Position numbers and translations under genes: made by a program. Below are positions 51,621-60,882 of a stretch of 64,000 nt of DNA, one piece after another (the first letter of the stretch is position 1; every line of letters starts with the position of its first letter). The stretch comes from Christiangramia sediminis (lineage in GTDB: Bacteria; Bacteroidota; Bacteroidia; Flavobacteriales; Flavobacteriaceae). The stretch is taken from the NCBI RefSeq assembly GCF_020552705.1, contig NZ_JAJBZG010000005.1, forward strand, positions 806,001 through 870,000, in the 5' to 3' direction. The notes under the pieces were generated by a model. That model was given only the letters and a program-made list of their open reading frames with translations, had not been told where the DNA came from and ran no database searches.

Positions 51621-53024
51621 TTAATTGTTTCTGTCATAACCCAAAATGCTCAGCATATCTTCAGAATTTTGCTGCTCACTGAACAAGCGGGTAGTTATTT
51701 CACCATTATCATCCCTGTCTATTAGAATATGCTTTGGCTGGGGGATTAAGCAGTGTTGTAATCCGCCAAACCCACCAATAGTATCCTGATATGCTCCGGT
51801 ATTAAAGAAACCTATATAAAGTGGTTTTTCTTTTTTGAATTTAGGGAGATAGATGGCATTTGTATGTTGTTCTGAATTATAGTAATCGTCACTATCGCAG
51901 GTTAAACCGCCTAAAAGAACTCTTTCATATTCATCATTCCAGCGATTCACAGCCAGCATCACAAATTTCTTGCTGATCGCCCAGGTGTCTGGCAAGGTCG
52001 TTATAAAAGATGAATTGATCATATTCCATTTTTCACGATCGTTCTGCTGTTTCTGGTATAAAACTTCATAAATGGCACCACCGCTTTCTCCAACAGTAAA
52101 ACTTCCAAATTCGGTAAAGATATTTGGTACATCTACTTCAGCTTCTTCACAGGTAAGCTTGATCTGGTTAATGATCTCGTCAACCATATATGCATAATCA
52201 TATTCAAAGGCCAGGGAGTTTTTGATCGGGAATCCACCGCCGATATTCAGACTGTCCAGATGTGGTGCGACTCTTTTAAGAGCTATATATACCTTTAAAC
52301 ATTTATTCAACTCGTTCCAGTAATAGGCGGTATCGCGAATTCCGGTATTGATGAAAAAGTGAAGCATTTTCAATTCTACCTGATCGTTATCTTTTATTTG
52401 TTTGTTATAAAACGGAACGATATTTTTATAGCCTATTCCCAATCTTGAGGTATAAAATTCGAATTTTGGTTCTTCTTCAGAAGCAATACGAATCCCCACC
52501 TGGAATTTATCATTGATCTTTTCTGAAAGCAGCTCTAGTTCTTCATAATTGTCAATAACCGGAAGACAGTTTTTATGCCCCCCATTAAGTAACCTGCTTA
52601 TATTATCTACATATTGATCTCTTTTGAAGCCGTTGCAAATCACCCAGCGGTCATCTGAAATTTTACCCGCTTTTTTCAGTTTTTCAACAATATTGATGTC
52701 GAAGGCGGAAGAAGTTTCAATATGAATATCATTCTTTAATGCTTCATTTAAAACATGTTCAAAATGAGAGCTCTTTGTGCAGTAACAATAGTTGTAGGTA
52801 CCTTTATAATCATGTTTTTTAATGGCTGAGTTGAACCAGCCTTTAGCACGGTTGATATTATGAGATATCTTCGGCAGGTAGGTAAACTTTAGAGGAGCCC
52901 GATATTTCTTTACCAATTCCATAAGGTCTATATCGTGGAATTTTAATTCTGCTCCTTCCAGGGTGAATTCTTCCTGCGGGAAGTAATAAGTTTGGTCAAT
53001 TAGATCGCTGTACTTAGTGTTCAA
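51621..53024 (-). CDS. speA: Arginine decarboxylase (PLP, alanine-racemase fold)
   Basis: 467-residue enzyme turning arginine into agmatine. It has the fold III barrel with the PLP lysine in YCYCTKSSHFEHVL, the phosphate-binding glycine loop LNIGGGFPIKNS, and C-terminal active-site residues around CDSDD and GFFNTGAYQDTIGG. It is shorter than E. coli SpeA (about 650), as in the Bacteroidota form. The start is TTG, chosen because MNTKYSDLIDQTYYFPQEEF is the family beginning. First gene of the speA-speB-dhs operon. Confidence 0.9.
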   Translation of the reverse strand: MNTKYSDLIDQTYYFPQEEFTLEGAELKFHDIDLMELVKKYRAPLKFTYLPKISHNINRAKGWFNSAIKKHDYKGTYNYCYCTKSSHFEHVLNEALKNDIHIETSSAFDINIVEKLKKAGKISDDRWVICNGFKRDQYVDNISRLLNGGHKNCLPVIDNYEELELLSEKINDKFQVGIRIASEEEPKFEFYTSRLGIGYKNIVPFYNKQIKDNDQVELKMLHFFINTGIRDTAYYWNELNKCLKVYIALKRVAPHLDSLNIGGGFPIKNSLAFEYDYAYMVDEIINQIKLTCEEAEVDVPNIFTEFGSFTVGESGGAIYEVLYQKQQNDREKWNMINSSFITTLPDTWAISKKFVMLAVNRWNDEYERVLLGGLTCDSDDYYNSEQHTNAIYLPKFKKEKPLYIGFFNTGAYQDTIGGFGGLQHCLIPQPKHILIDRDDNGEITTRLFSEQQNSEDMLSILGYDRNN

Positions 53025-53211
53025 TTTCTTAAAATTATTTAAGGCTAAAAATTAGAGAATAATTTATAGGGTCAAAAGAATCGACTGGTAAATTAATGTT
53101 AAGAATAAAATCAGGGAATCCAGATACCAAATTACTTAGTTGATGATATCCTTGAAGATTGACTGCTGAAATGACTTCAGCCTTAAAAATAGAAATCCTG
53201 TTCAATTACAT

Positions 53212-53248
53212 AAAAATCGAAAAAGCTGACGTTCCAGCTTCGGTTTTT
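53212..53248 (-). terminator. Terminator after the pseudouridine synthase gene
   Basis: Hairpin AAGCTG (53223-53228) and CAGCTT (53235-53240), extended by an outer stem AAAAATCG (53213-53220) with CGGTTTTT (53241-53248) allowing one G-U pair and two bulged A. It lies 48 bases beyond the stop at 53297, on the minus strand. The rest of the 272-base gap (53025-53296) shows nothing else. Confidence 0.6.
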
Positions 53249-53296
53249 GACATGGTAAATGTATAAAAAAACAGGATGAAAATCCTAAAAAAAATA

Positions 53297-54181
53297 TTAA
53301 TGCATCCCAAGGTTAATCACCTCTTGCTGAGTAAGATTACGGTGTCTTCCACGAGCTAGATCTTTCTTGGTAAGTCCGCCAAAAACCACACGATCTAAAC
53401 TTTCCACTTCGTAGCCCAAACTTTTGAAAATGCGGGTTACAATATGCTCTTTAATACTGTAAAGTTCTATACCTACTTCATTATGAGGTTTATCATCAAT
53501 AAAGCTAATACTGGTGATAAGTACTTTAGATCCTTCAATATAAACACCTTTAGCAATGTTCTCCAGATCTTCTTTACTGAGGTTCTTATTTAAAGTAACC
53601 TGGTAAATTTGTCTGATTCCGTTTTTAGGTTTAGCCAGTTTTTTGGCTAAAGTACCATCATTGGTAAAAAGCAAAAGGCCTTTGGCCTGGTTATCCAATC
53701 TTCCAACAGGACTAACTTTTGCACTGGTAGCTCTGGAAATAAGTTCCATAACCGTTCTTCCACCTTTTTCAGGATTACCGGTTACGAAGAATCCGGCTGG
53801 TTTATTAAGTAAGATGTATTCTGGTTTTTCCGGATTCAGTCTTCTTCCGTCAAAGCGCACATCGTCTTCCAGCTTTACTCGGTATCCCATCTCGGTGATG
53901 GTTTTGCCATTTACAGTAACGTTTCCTGCTGAAATATACATATCGGCATCACGACGGGAACAAACTCCGGAATTAGCGATGTACTTATTAAGGCGAATTC
54001 CTTCAGTATTAGACAACGGACTCTTCTCCATTTTAGGTTTTATGGGTGCATTTCCGCGGGCATGAGATTTTTTCATGGATCCACCGCCCTGTCTTCCGCT
54101 TTGCTTTCCACCTGAAGTTCTATCACCTCTGCTACCTGATGGTCTGTTATTCTTGCCTGAAGATCTGTCGTTCCTACTCAT
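53297..54181 (-). CDS. rRNA pseudouridine synthase (RluB/RsuA family) with basic N-terminal extension
   Basis: 294 residues. The first 60 are a disordered Gly/Arg/Ser/Lys stretch (GDRTSGGKQSGRQGGGS). Then comes an S4 RNA-binding domain (IRLNKYIANSGVCSRRDADMYI, VTVNGK) and the catalytic domain with the aspartate in VGRLDNQAKGLLLFTNDG. This is the plan of RluB, which modifies 23S rRNA near position 2605; RluE/RsuA targets cannot be excluded by sequence alone. The basic tail probably adds RNA affinity. It ends in its own terminator. Confidence 0.9.
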   Translation of the reverse strand: MSRNDRSSGKNNRPSGSRGDRTSGGKQSGRQGGGSMKKSHARGNAPIKPKMEKSPLSNTEGIRLNKYIANSGVCSRRDADMYISAGNVTVNGKTITEMGYRVKLEDDVRFDGRRLNPEKPEYILLNKPAGFFVTGNPEKGGRTVMELISRATSAKVSPVGRLDNQAKGLLLFTNDGTLAKKLAKPKNGIRQIYQVTLNKNLSKEDLENIAKGVYIEGSKVLITSISFIDDKPHNEVGIELYSIKEHIVTRIFKSLGYEVESLDRVVFGGLTKKDLARGRHRNLTQQEVINLGMH

Positions 54182-54261
54182 CGCTTAATTTTTTGCAAAG
54201 ATACATTATCCACAATGAGGAAGCCAAGTATTTGAGAAAAGTTTTAGACTGAGCGGTTTAC

Positions 54262-55164
54262 CTAAAAAACACGTTGTAGCACTTCATCAAAATCTATCAA
54301 TAGAATTCCAAAAACACCTGCAACAATAATGAGTTTAAGGATGTTGTGAAGTAAAAGATATTGCCATTTGGCTTTGCTGAAATAAAGCATCAGAAGAAAA
54401 ACGATGAGCAATAAAAAAGATGCGTAGAAGTAATAATTCATATAGCCTGTTTCAAATCTTGTGACCAGAAGATAGATTGGGAAAATGGCCAATACCGTAC
54501 AAACTGCCAGAAAGAATTTGCTCCATTTCTCACCATAGACTAGTGGAATGGTATGATAATTCTGAACCAGATCTCCCTGCATGTTTTCCAGATCCTTTAC
54601 CAATTCACGCATTACGATCATTAAATAGAGAAAAGTAGCGTGTATGAAAATTACAGTTTCAAAATTTTTATAGTAAACAAATATTATAAAAAACGGAGTG
54701 ATCGTAAGGATCGATGCCACCAGGTTTCCAAGGAATAAAATCCTTTTAAGCCGATGAGAGTATAACCAGATCACGAAAATGTAGATCGAAAAGAAAACAA
54801 CGGCGCGGAAAGAAACATAACTAGCGAAAAATATCGCCGCGAAATTTAGAATAAAATATACCGAAAGTTTCGTGCGCTGACTTACAATTCTATCCAGCAT
54901 GGTTTTTTTAGGCCTGTTAATGAGGTCTTTCTCGCTGTCGTAGAAATTATTAATGATGTATCCTGAAGCTATAACACTTGAAGATGCTAAGATTAAAAAG
55001 AAAAGATTAGCGTCAAAAAATATTTCTCTTAGGGGTTTGTCGTGGGCAAGGATAAAAGCCGAAGTAAGATACTGAGCTATGACCACCACCAGAATATTAT
55101 AACCCCTCACTACAGAAAAAAGGCTGAATATCTTCAGTAGCAAGCGCTTGTTGGCAGTAGACAT
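54262..55164 (-). CDS. UbiA-family prenyltransferase, (di)geranylgeranylglyceryl-phosphate synthase-like
   Basis: 300-residue membrane protein with eight to nine helices. The first Asp-rich motif is NNFYDSEKD (residues about 74-82), and the second is in VKDLENMQGD. It is ten bases downstream of the GHMP kinase and in line with diphosphomevalonate decarboxylase, so it uses isoprenoid diphosphates. The pattern is closer to the archaeal-type DGGGP synthase branch than to UbiA/MenA of quinone synthesis, which would imply an ether-lipid-like product. That assignment is tentative; quinone or heme O prenylation is the alternative. Confidence 0.75.
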   Translation of the reverse strand: MSTANKRLLLKIFSLFSVVRGYNILVVVIAQYLTSAFILAHDKPLREIFFDANLFFLILASSSVIASGYIINNFYDSEKDLINRPKKTMLDRIVSQRTKLSVYFILNFAAIFFASYVSFRAVVFFSIYIFVIWLYSHRLKRILFLGNLVASILTITPFFIIFVYYKNFETVIFIHATFLYLMIVMRELVKDLENMQGDLVQNYHTIPLVYGEKWSKFFLAVCTVLAIFPIYLLVTRFETGYMNYYFYASFLLLIVFLLMLYFSKAKWQYLLLHNILKLIIVAGVFGILLIDFDEVLQRVF

Positions 55165-55173
55165 AAGCAGTTT

Positions 55174-56112
55174 TTAGAAGTTGTATACTACTTCTAAATT
55201 ATAATCTTTCAATGCTTTTCTGGCTTTGTCTATATCTTCGGTAAATCCAAGGATATAACCACCACCACCGGAACCACAAAGTTTTAAATAATAATCGTTA
55301 GTTTCGATTCCGTTTTTCCAGAGTTTATGGAATTTAGCCGGAATCATAGGTTTGAAATTATCCAGAACAGTATGAGAAAGTTTCTTAACGTTAGTGAATA
55401 AAGATTTCACATCTCCTTTTAAGAAATCATCTACACAGGCATCGGTTTGTTTTACGAACTGATCTTTCAGCATTTTTCTGAAAGGTTCCTGTTTCATGTT
55501 TTCCATAAAGATACTTACCATGGGCGCAGTGTCTCCTGTGATACCGCTATCCAGTAAAAATACAGCCCCGGTACCGTTTTCAGTTTGAGAAGGAATTCCG
55601 GCAGGCTCGATATTTTCTTTTGAATTAATAAGAATTGGAATACTTAAATATGAATTAAGCGGGTCCAGACCTGAAGATTTACCGTGGAAAAAAGATTCCA
55701 TTTCGCCAAAGATCTTTTTCAGCTTTAATAATTTATCCCGGGTTAAATTCTCAAGAACGGTGATCTTATCATTTGCATATTTATCATAAATAGCTGCGAC
55801 CAGGGCACCACTACTGCCAACTCCGTAACCCTGAGGGATACTTGAGTCAAAATACATTCCGTTAGAAATATCGTTTCTTAAAGAATCCAGGTCAAATTGA
55901 ACCAATTCAGGATTGTTTTCCTGAAGTGCTTCCAGATATGCGGTGAACTTTCGAAGGTTCTCATTAGATTTCTTAGCCTCTTCTCCTAGATCTTCGTCCA
56001 GTTTAAGTGCACCATTATAAAAATTATAAGGTATGGATAAACCCTTGGAATCTTTAATGATCCCATACTCTCCAAAGAGAAGGATTTTCGAGTAAAATAG
56101 AGGTCCTTTCAT
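55174..56112 (-). CDS. GHMP kinase, probable mevalonate kinase
   Basis: 312-residue ATP-dependent kinase. GHMP motifs: the N-terminal SKILLFGEYGIIKDSKGLSIP, the ATP loop PQGYGVGSSGALVAAIYDKY and the C-terminal LCGSGGGGYILGFTE. It stands between diphosphomevalonate decarboxylase (49 bases upstream) and the UbiA gene (nine-base gap), pointing to the mevalonate pathway. Mevalonate kinase is the best fit from the GEYG and PxGxGxGSS motifs; phosphomevalonate kinase is possible. Confidence 0.8.
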   Translation of the reverse strand: MKGPLFYSKILLFGEYGIIKDSKGLSIPYNFYNGALKLDEDLGEEAKKSNENLRKFTAYLEALQENNPELVQFDLDSLRNDISNGMYFDSSIPQGYGVGSSGALVAAIYDKYANDKITVLENLTRDKLLKLKKIFGEMESFFHGKSSGLDPLNSYLSIPILINSKENIEPAGIPSQTENGTGAVFLLDSGITGDTAPMVSIFMENMKQEPFRKMLKDQFVKQTDACVDDFLKGDVKSLFTNVKKLSHTVLDNFKPMIPAKFHKLWKNGIETNDYYLKLCGSGGGGYILGFTEDIDKARKALKDYNLEVVYNF

Positions 56113-56161
56113 AAGCTTCTTAGATTCTTTCAGGTAATAAAGGGCTGAAAACTAAATAAAT

Positions 56162-57250
56162 TTACAATTTTTTTGCGCCATCACCAACCTGGTCGCAAAT
56201 ATAGTGTCCGTTTTGACAATATACAACTAACTCATTCTTAATGAATTCTAAAATTTCAGTCCTGTGATTATCAGGGTATAGAACATGCACGTTTGCGCCT
56301 GCGTCCAGGGTGAAACAAACCGGTATTCCGGTCTTTTCTCTATAAGACCATATTTTGTTGATGATCTCCAGTGTATTTGGTTTCATCAAAATAAAATACG
56401 GCTGGCTGCTCATCATCATGGCGTGAAGGCTTAGCGCTTCACTTTCCACAATTTTAATGAATTCTGAAAGATCCCCAGATTCTAATACCGGGATCAATTT
56501 ACTCAAATTATCTTCAGCCTGTTTAAAACGTACTTCTGCAAAGGGATGCCCGTGCATCAAATCATGACCCACCGTGCTACTTACCTGTTTTTCCCCTTTA
56601 TCTACCAGGAGGATGCTATCCTGATAATTTTTGAAAATCTCGTGCACCTGATAAGGGAATTTTTCTCCGTATAGATCAGTCGAATTTTTAATATTTTCAT
56701 GTTCTCCCCAAACAACTAAAGGTCCTTCAATACTTCGGCTGGCACTTCCCGAACCAAGTCTGGCCAGAAAAGAAGCTTTTTTATTAAAATATGCTTCTTC
56801 GATATCCGGAAATATTTCTCTTTCCAGACTCATAACGCAAAGTGCAAGAGCGCTCATTCCGCTTGCAGATGAAGCTATACCGCTGCTGTGTGGAAATGAA
56901 TTTTCACTATAGATCTCAAACTGGTATTCTTTTAAATACGGGCAGTAAGTTTCTATTCGCTCAAAAAACTTAAGGATCTTTGGTTTGAAATCTTCTTTTT
57001 CTTTTCCTTCAAAAAAGAATTTAAAGTCGAAACTGTCTTTAGTTGAAATCTCTTTTTTGGGTGAGAATTTCAAGGTAGTGGTACTGCGACAATGATCTAA
57101 AGTAAAACTGATAGATGGATTGGCTGGGATCTGGTTTTCCAGTTTCCCCCAATATTTCACTAAGGCAATATTACTGGGAGATTGCCAGGTAACCTCACCC
57201 GATGTAGCTTTTTTTTCTTCCTGAAAGGGAATAAAATCCTGTTGGGTCAT
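56162..57250 (-). CDS. mvaD: Diphosphomevalonate decarboxylase
   Basis: 362-residue GHMP enzyme converting mevalonate 5-diphosphate to isopentenyl diphosphate. Family marks: SNIALVKYWGKLENQIPANPSISFTL, FPHSSGIASSASGMSALALC (ATP loop) and RLGSGSASRSIEGPLVVWGE, which is diagnostic. First gene of the minus-strand isoprenoid group (mvaD, kinase, UbiA). The ATG at 57250 is preferred to an in-frame TTG two codons upstream. Confidence 0.92.
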   Translation of the reverse strand: MTQQDFIPFQEEKKATSGEVTWQSPSNIALVKYWGKLENQIPANPSISFTLDHCRSTTTLKFSPKKEISTKDSFDFKFFFEGKEKEDFKPKILKFFERIETYCPYLKEYQFEIYSENSFPHSSGIASSASGMSALALCVMSLEREIFPDIEEAYFNKKASFLARLGSGSASRSIEGPLVVWGEHENIKNSTDLYGEKFPYQVHEIFKNYQDSILLVDKGEKQVSSTVGHDLMHGHPFAEVRFKQAEDNLSKLIPVLESGDLSEFIKIVESEALSLHAMMMSSQPYFILMKPNTLEIINKIWSYREKTGIPVCFTLDAGANVHVLYPDNHRTEILEFIKNELVVYCQNGHYICDQVGDGAKKL

Positions 57251-57347
57251 CCTCAAAAATTTTTGCCAAAGTTAAACTTTTATGTGCTGTATTCTTGCCT
57301 AAACAATTCAAATAAATTGCTACTTTAGTGAATCAAACCGGCCAATA

Positions 57348-57827
57348 ATGACTAAAAAACTGTTCATAAGAAGTTCTTTAGCGGTGTTTGTATGTCTCAT
57401 CTTCGGTTTTATGGGAGCTGTGGCCACACAAACCGGTATTGCTAGTTGGTATCCGGGTCTTGAAAAACCCTGGTTCCATATAGAAGAAGATCTTTTCAGT
57501 TCTATCTGGATCCTTATGTATGTTTTAATGGGAATTGCTGCAGGAATAGTATGGAGCAAAGGTTTTTACCACAAATGGGTAAAAACAGGCTTATATCATT
57601 TCGGATTTCAACTTTTCCTGAACGGATTCTGGTTTCTTCTTTTTTTCGCTCTTCAAAAACCTTTGATCGCCTTAATAGATATAATCATTCTTTTTATCGT
57701 GATTCTTTTTACAATACGCTGGTTTAAAATTGTAAGTGTTCCTGCCGCGTATCTTTTAGTTCCTTATGCTGTATGGGTGCTTTTTGCGATCGCTTTTAAT
57801 TTTGAGATCTGGCGTTTGAACTCATAG
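57348..57827 (+). CDS. TspO/MBR-family membrane protein
   Basis: 159-residue, five-helix protein. The TspO marks are WYPGLEKPWFHIEEDLFSSIWILMYVLMGIAAG in the helix 1-2 region and helices rich in Trp/Phe (FLNGFWFLLFFALQKPL). TspO proteins bind porphyrins and are linked to oxidative stress and tetrapyrrole handling. Its last 32 bases overlap the convergent flavoprotein gene, a fairly long antisense overlap. Confidence 0.9.
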   Translation: MTKKLFIRSSLAVFVCLIFGFMGAVATQTGIASWYPGLEKPWFHIEEDLFSSIWILMYVLMGIAAGIVWSKGFYHKWVKTGLYHFGFQLFLNGFWFLLFFALQKPLIALIDIIILFIVILFTIRWFKIVSVPAAYLLVPYAVWVLFAIAFNFEIWRLNS

Positions 57828-59025
57828 CTTTTGCTGCTAAAAATCCCCCGGTCCATGCATTCTGAAAATTAAAACCTCCCGTAATAGCGTCGATATTTAA
57901 AATTTCCCCGGCAAAATAGAGGCCGGGATGAAACTTGCTTTCAAAGCTTTTAAAATCCACTTCCTTAAGATCTATTCCGCCGGCAGTGACAAATTCCTCT
58001 TTAAAAGTGCTTTTCCCGGTAACTTTAAATTCTGCGGAAGTAAGTTCTTCAGACAGCTTCTTAAGCTCATCTTTATTCAAATCTGCCCATTTCGCATCAC
58101 CCTTGATCTTTGAAGTTTCTACCATACTTTGCCAGAGCCGTTTTGGAAGTTCAAACTGAGGTCTGGTGGAAACCTGCTGTTTTGAAAGTGAAAATTTCAA
58201 TTCTTTAAGCTCTTCTAAAATTTCTGCTGAAGTCTTTCCCGGAATCCAGTTCACCTGAATATTAAAATTATAATTTAAATCATTGAGTTGTCTCGCTCCC
58301 CAGGCCGATAATTTTAAAATTCCGGGGCCACTCATTCCCCAGTGGGTAATTAAAAGCGGACCGGAACTTTCCAGGTTTTCATGAGGAATTTTTACTTCGG
58401 AATCTAAAGCAATTCCCGCAAGCCCTTTAATTCTCTTATCCTCAATATTAAATGTAAATAGGGAAGGTACCGCTGGAACAATGCTATGCCCCATATTTTT
58501 CAGTAAGTTCCATACTTTGGAATTGCTGCCGGTGGCTAGCATAAGCTGTTTTGATTTGAAACTTCCCGAATTTGTTTCTATTTCCCAGTAATCATTTACT
58601 TTATTAAAATTTTTAAGGCTATGTCCCTTTTGAATCTCAATATTCAGTCTTTTGCATTCTTTTATAAAGCAGTCTATAATAGTTTGTGAGCTGTCGGTCA
58701 ACGGAAACATTCGACCATCTTCCTCGGTTTTTAATTCAATTCCGCGATCTTCGAACCAGGCAATGGTGTCGCCGGTCATAAATTTATGAAAAGGACCACG
58801 GAGTTCTTTTTCTCCGCGAGGATAGCGTTTTATCAGTTCAGCAGGAATAAATTCGGCATGAGTTACATTGCATCTACCACCCCCGGAAACCCTAACCTTG
58901 GTTAGCACCTCTTTTCCGCGTTCTAGAATAAGGATTTTCAGGCCGGGATTATTTTCCGCAGCATTTATAGCCGTAAAAAATCCCGCTGCGCCACCGCCAA
59001 CAATTATAATATCGAATGTATCCAA
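57796..59025 (-). CDS. HI0933/YhiN-family flavoprotein
   Basis: 409-residue FAD protein: N-terminal dinucleotide loop IIIVGGGAAGFFTAINAA, the family signature KVRVSGGGRCNVTHAEF, LMLATGSNSKVW, and the C-terminal GLYFAGEILNIDAITGGFNFQNAWTGGFLA. The family is widespread, with no firmly known reaction (a role in RNA or haem-linked redox has been suggested for relatives). The start is TTG (59025), since the FAD loop begins right after it. It overlaps TspO at its 3' end. Confidence 0.9.
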   Translation of the reverse strand: MDTFDIIIVGGGAAGFFTAINAAENNPGLKILILERGKEVLTKVRVSGGGRCNVTHAEFIPAELIKRYPRGEKELRGPFHKFMTGDTIAWFEDRGIELKTEEDGRMFPLTDSSQTIIDCFIKECKRLNIEIQKGHSLKNFNKVNDYWEIETNSGSFKSKQLMLATGSNSKVWNLLKNMGHSIVPAVPSLFTFNIEDKRIKGLAGIALDSEVKIPHENLESSGPLLITHWGMSGPGILKLSAWGARQLNDLNYNFNIQVNWIPGKTSAEILEELKELKFSLSKQQVSTRPQFELPKRLWQSMVETSKIKGDAKWADLNKDELKKLSEELTSAEFKVTGKSTFKEEFVTAGGIDLKEVDFKSFESKFHPGLYFAGEILNIDAITGGFNFQNAWTGGFLAAKAMSSNARSQN

Positions 59026-59085
59026 CCTTTGCTTATTTATAGAATGGCAAAAATAGGCAGATAATAAGGAAGTGAGAAAATTTGT

Positions 59086-59799
59086 TTAGGCTTTGAGGTT
59101 CAGAACAGGATTATGCAGGCGGTTAGGATAATCTGAAATTATCCCATCCACACCAAAATCTATCATTCGCTGAATATCTTCCCGCTCGTTAACGGTCCAG
59201 ACATTCACCTTAAAACCAGCATCCTGACTGAGTTTAGTGTTGTCCCGAGTGATTATCCCCAGTGACGGATGAATAGCCCAGGCATTAAGGCGTTTGCCTA
59301 ATTCAATCGCTTCAGGGACACTTGCTTTGCTTAGTACGGCAATAGGCAGGTGATCATCATTATCGCGAACCTTGAAGAGTTCATTTTTCTGAAAACTCGA
59401 AATAATAAAATCTGAATATTTCCAGTTTCCGGAAGCAACTTTTTCTTTTATGAGTTTACAAACGGGTTCAGCGGTGTCAAGACCTTTTAGTTCAATGTTG
59501 ATGTCACATTTACCTTCAATAAAGTCTAATACCTCGGTAAGCAAAGGAATTTTATAATGACCTTCAACTTTCAATTTCCGTATTACATCTGCAGATTTTT
59601 TGGCGATCTCCCCGCTGCCATCGGTGGTGCGGTCCAAAGTAAAATCATGAATGACCCACAGCTCCCCACTGGCACATTTGTGAACATCAATTTCAATGGC
59701 ATCAATCCCAATATCTAATGCTTTCTGAATACTTTCCAGGGTGTTTTCAGCAATGTGACCTTTCGCGCCCCGGTGGCCTATTTTTAGAAAATCGTTCAT
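59086..59799 (-). CDS. Glycerophosphodiester phosphodiesterase
   Basis: 237-residue TIM-barrel enzyme hydrolysing glycerophosphodiesters to glycerol 3-phosphate and an alcohol. Motifs: GHRGAKGHIAENTL (catalytic His and metal-binding E-N), DAIEIDVHKCASGELWVIHDFTLDRTTDGSG with the second catalytic His, and NIELKG. No signal peptide, so it is cytoplasmic (UgpQ type). The ATG at 59799 is used; the in-frame codon at 59805 is TTG. The 223-base gap upstream (59800-60022) shows no clear element. Confidence 0.92.
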   Translation of the reverse strand: MNDFLKIGHRGAKGHIAENTLESIQKALDIGIDAIEIDVHKCASGELWVIHDFTLDRTTDGSGEIAKKSADVIRKLKVEGHYKIPLLTEVLDFIEGKCDINIELKGLDTAEPVCKLIKEKVASGNWKYSDFIISSFQKNELFKVRDNDDHLPIAVLSKASVPEAIELGKRLNAWAIHPSLGIITRDNTKLSQDAGFKVNVWTVNEREDIQRMIDFGVDGIISDYPNRLHNPVLNLKA

Positions 59800-60022
59800 A
59801 TTCAAATTTATTCAAATAATTCATTCGACCTATTTTTTAACTCGAGCACTTAAAAACAAGAAGATTTGCAAAGGCTTAAGACTGCTTAACATTTATTTTG
59901 CGCAAAAGCTTTGTAATTTACCGATTATTCAAAAAAATCACAGGGAGATATTCCATCTGAAAAGATGCAATCTGGAAATTATAGTCGAGTAGTCATTAGA
60001 TATTTTATTTAAAATTATACGT

Positions 60023-60871
60023 ATGAGCAAGCCTGAAAAATTTCCTGAGCAGGAACAGCGTCAACCCGGAGATGAATTTAAGATGTTCCCGGCACCGGAG
60101 ATTATTCGGGATGGCTATAAAGGAAGTGATAAGTTAAAAGGTAGGAATGCCCTTATCACTGGCGGCGATAGCGGAATAGGTCGAAGTGTGGCTGTACATT
60201 TTGCCCGGGAAGGTGCAAATGTCGCCATCGTTTACCTGGAAGAGGAAGAAGATGCACTGGAAACAAAGAAACTGGTGGAAGCTGAAGGTCAAAAATGCCT
60301 TGTAATCGAAGGCGATCTTAAAGAAGAAGATTTTTGTAAATCATCTATACAAAAGCTAATTGAAGAATTAGGAAGTCTGGACATCTTGGTGAACAATGCT
60401 GCGATGCAATTTCCAAAGGGAAAAGTGGAAGAGATTACTTCAGAACAATTCCGGGAAACATTTAAAACTAACATCTATCCTTATTTCTATATTGTTAAGG
60501 CTGCTCTTGAGCATTTAAAAGAATCTTCTGTAATTATTAATACCACTTCGGTTACAGCTTACCGGGGGAGCGAACATCTACTGGACTATTCCAGTACCAA
60601 GGGGGCTATAGTGAGCTTTACCCGTTCTCTTTCAAAAATGCTTGTGAAAAGAGGGATACGTGTTAATGCCATTGCGCCGGGACCTATCTGGACCCCGCTA
60701 ATCCCTTCAACTTTTGATGATATTTCAGACTTCGGCAAAGATGTGCCCATGGAAAGAGCAGGACAGCCCAGTGAAGTAGGGCCGGCTTATGTGTTTCTGG
60801 CCAGTAGGGACAGTAGCTATATTACAGGGCAGGTTATACATATTAATGGAGGAGAAATAATAGGCGGCTAA
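60023..60871 (+). CDS. SDR-family oxidoreductase (YhdF/YghA-like general stress type)
   Basis: 282-residue short-chain dehydrogenase with the N-terminal extension EQEQRQPGDEFKMFPAPEI, typical of the glucose/ribitol dehydrogenase-like stress branch. NAD(P) loop TGGDSGIGRSVA, NNAAMQFP, catalytic Tyr and Lys in YSSTKGA, and the family C-terminal HINGGEIIGG. It begins a five-gene plus-strand run with gaps of 4-15 bases; the next ATG is 11 bases on. Confidence 0.9.
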   Translation: MSKPEKFPEQEQRQPGDEFKMFPAPEIIRDGYKGSDKLKGRNALITGGDSGIGRSVAVHFAREGANVAIVYLEEEEDALETKKLVEAEGQKCLVIEGDLKEEDFCKSSIQKLIEELGSLDILVNNAAMQFPKGKVEEITSEQFRETFKTNIYPYFYIVKAALEHLKESSVIINTTSVTAYRGSEHLLDYSSTKGAIVSFTRSLSKMLVKRGIRVNAIAPGPIWTPLIPSTFDDISDFGKDVPMERAGQPSEVGPAYVFLASRDSSYITGQVIHINGGEIIGG

Positions 60872-60882
60872 ATAAATTGAAT

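Noticed and set aside
53025-53296. Possible ncRNA in the gap between speA and the pseudouridine synthase gene
   Set aside because: The only structure is a hairpin that is well explained as the terminator of the upstream minus-strand gene; no promoter facing it was found.
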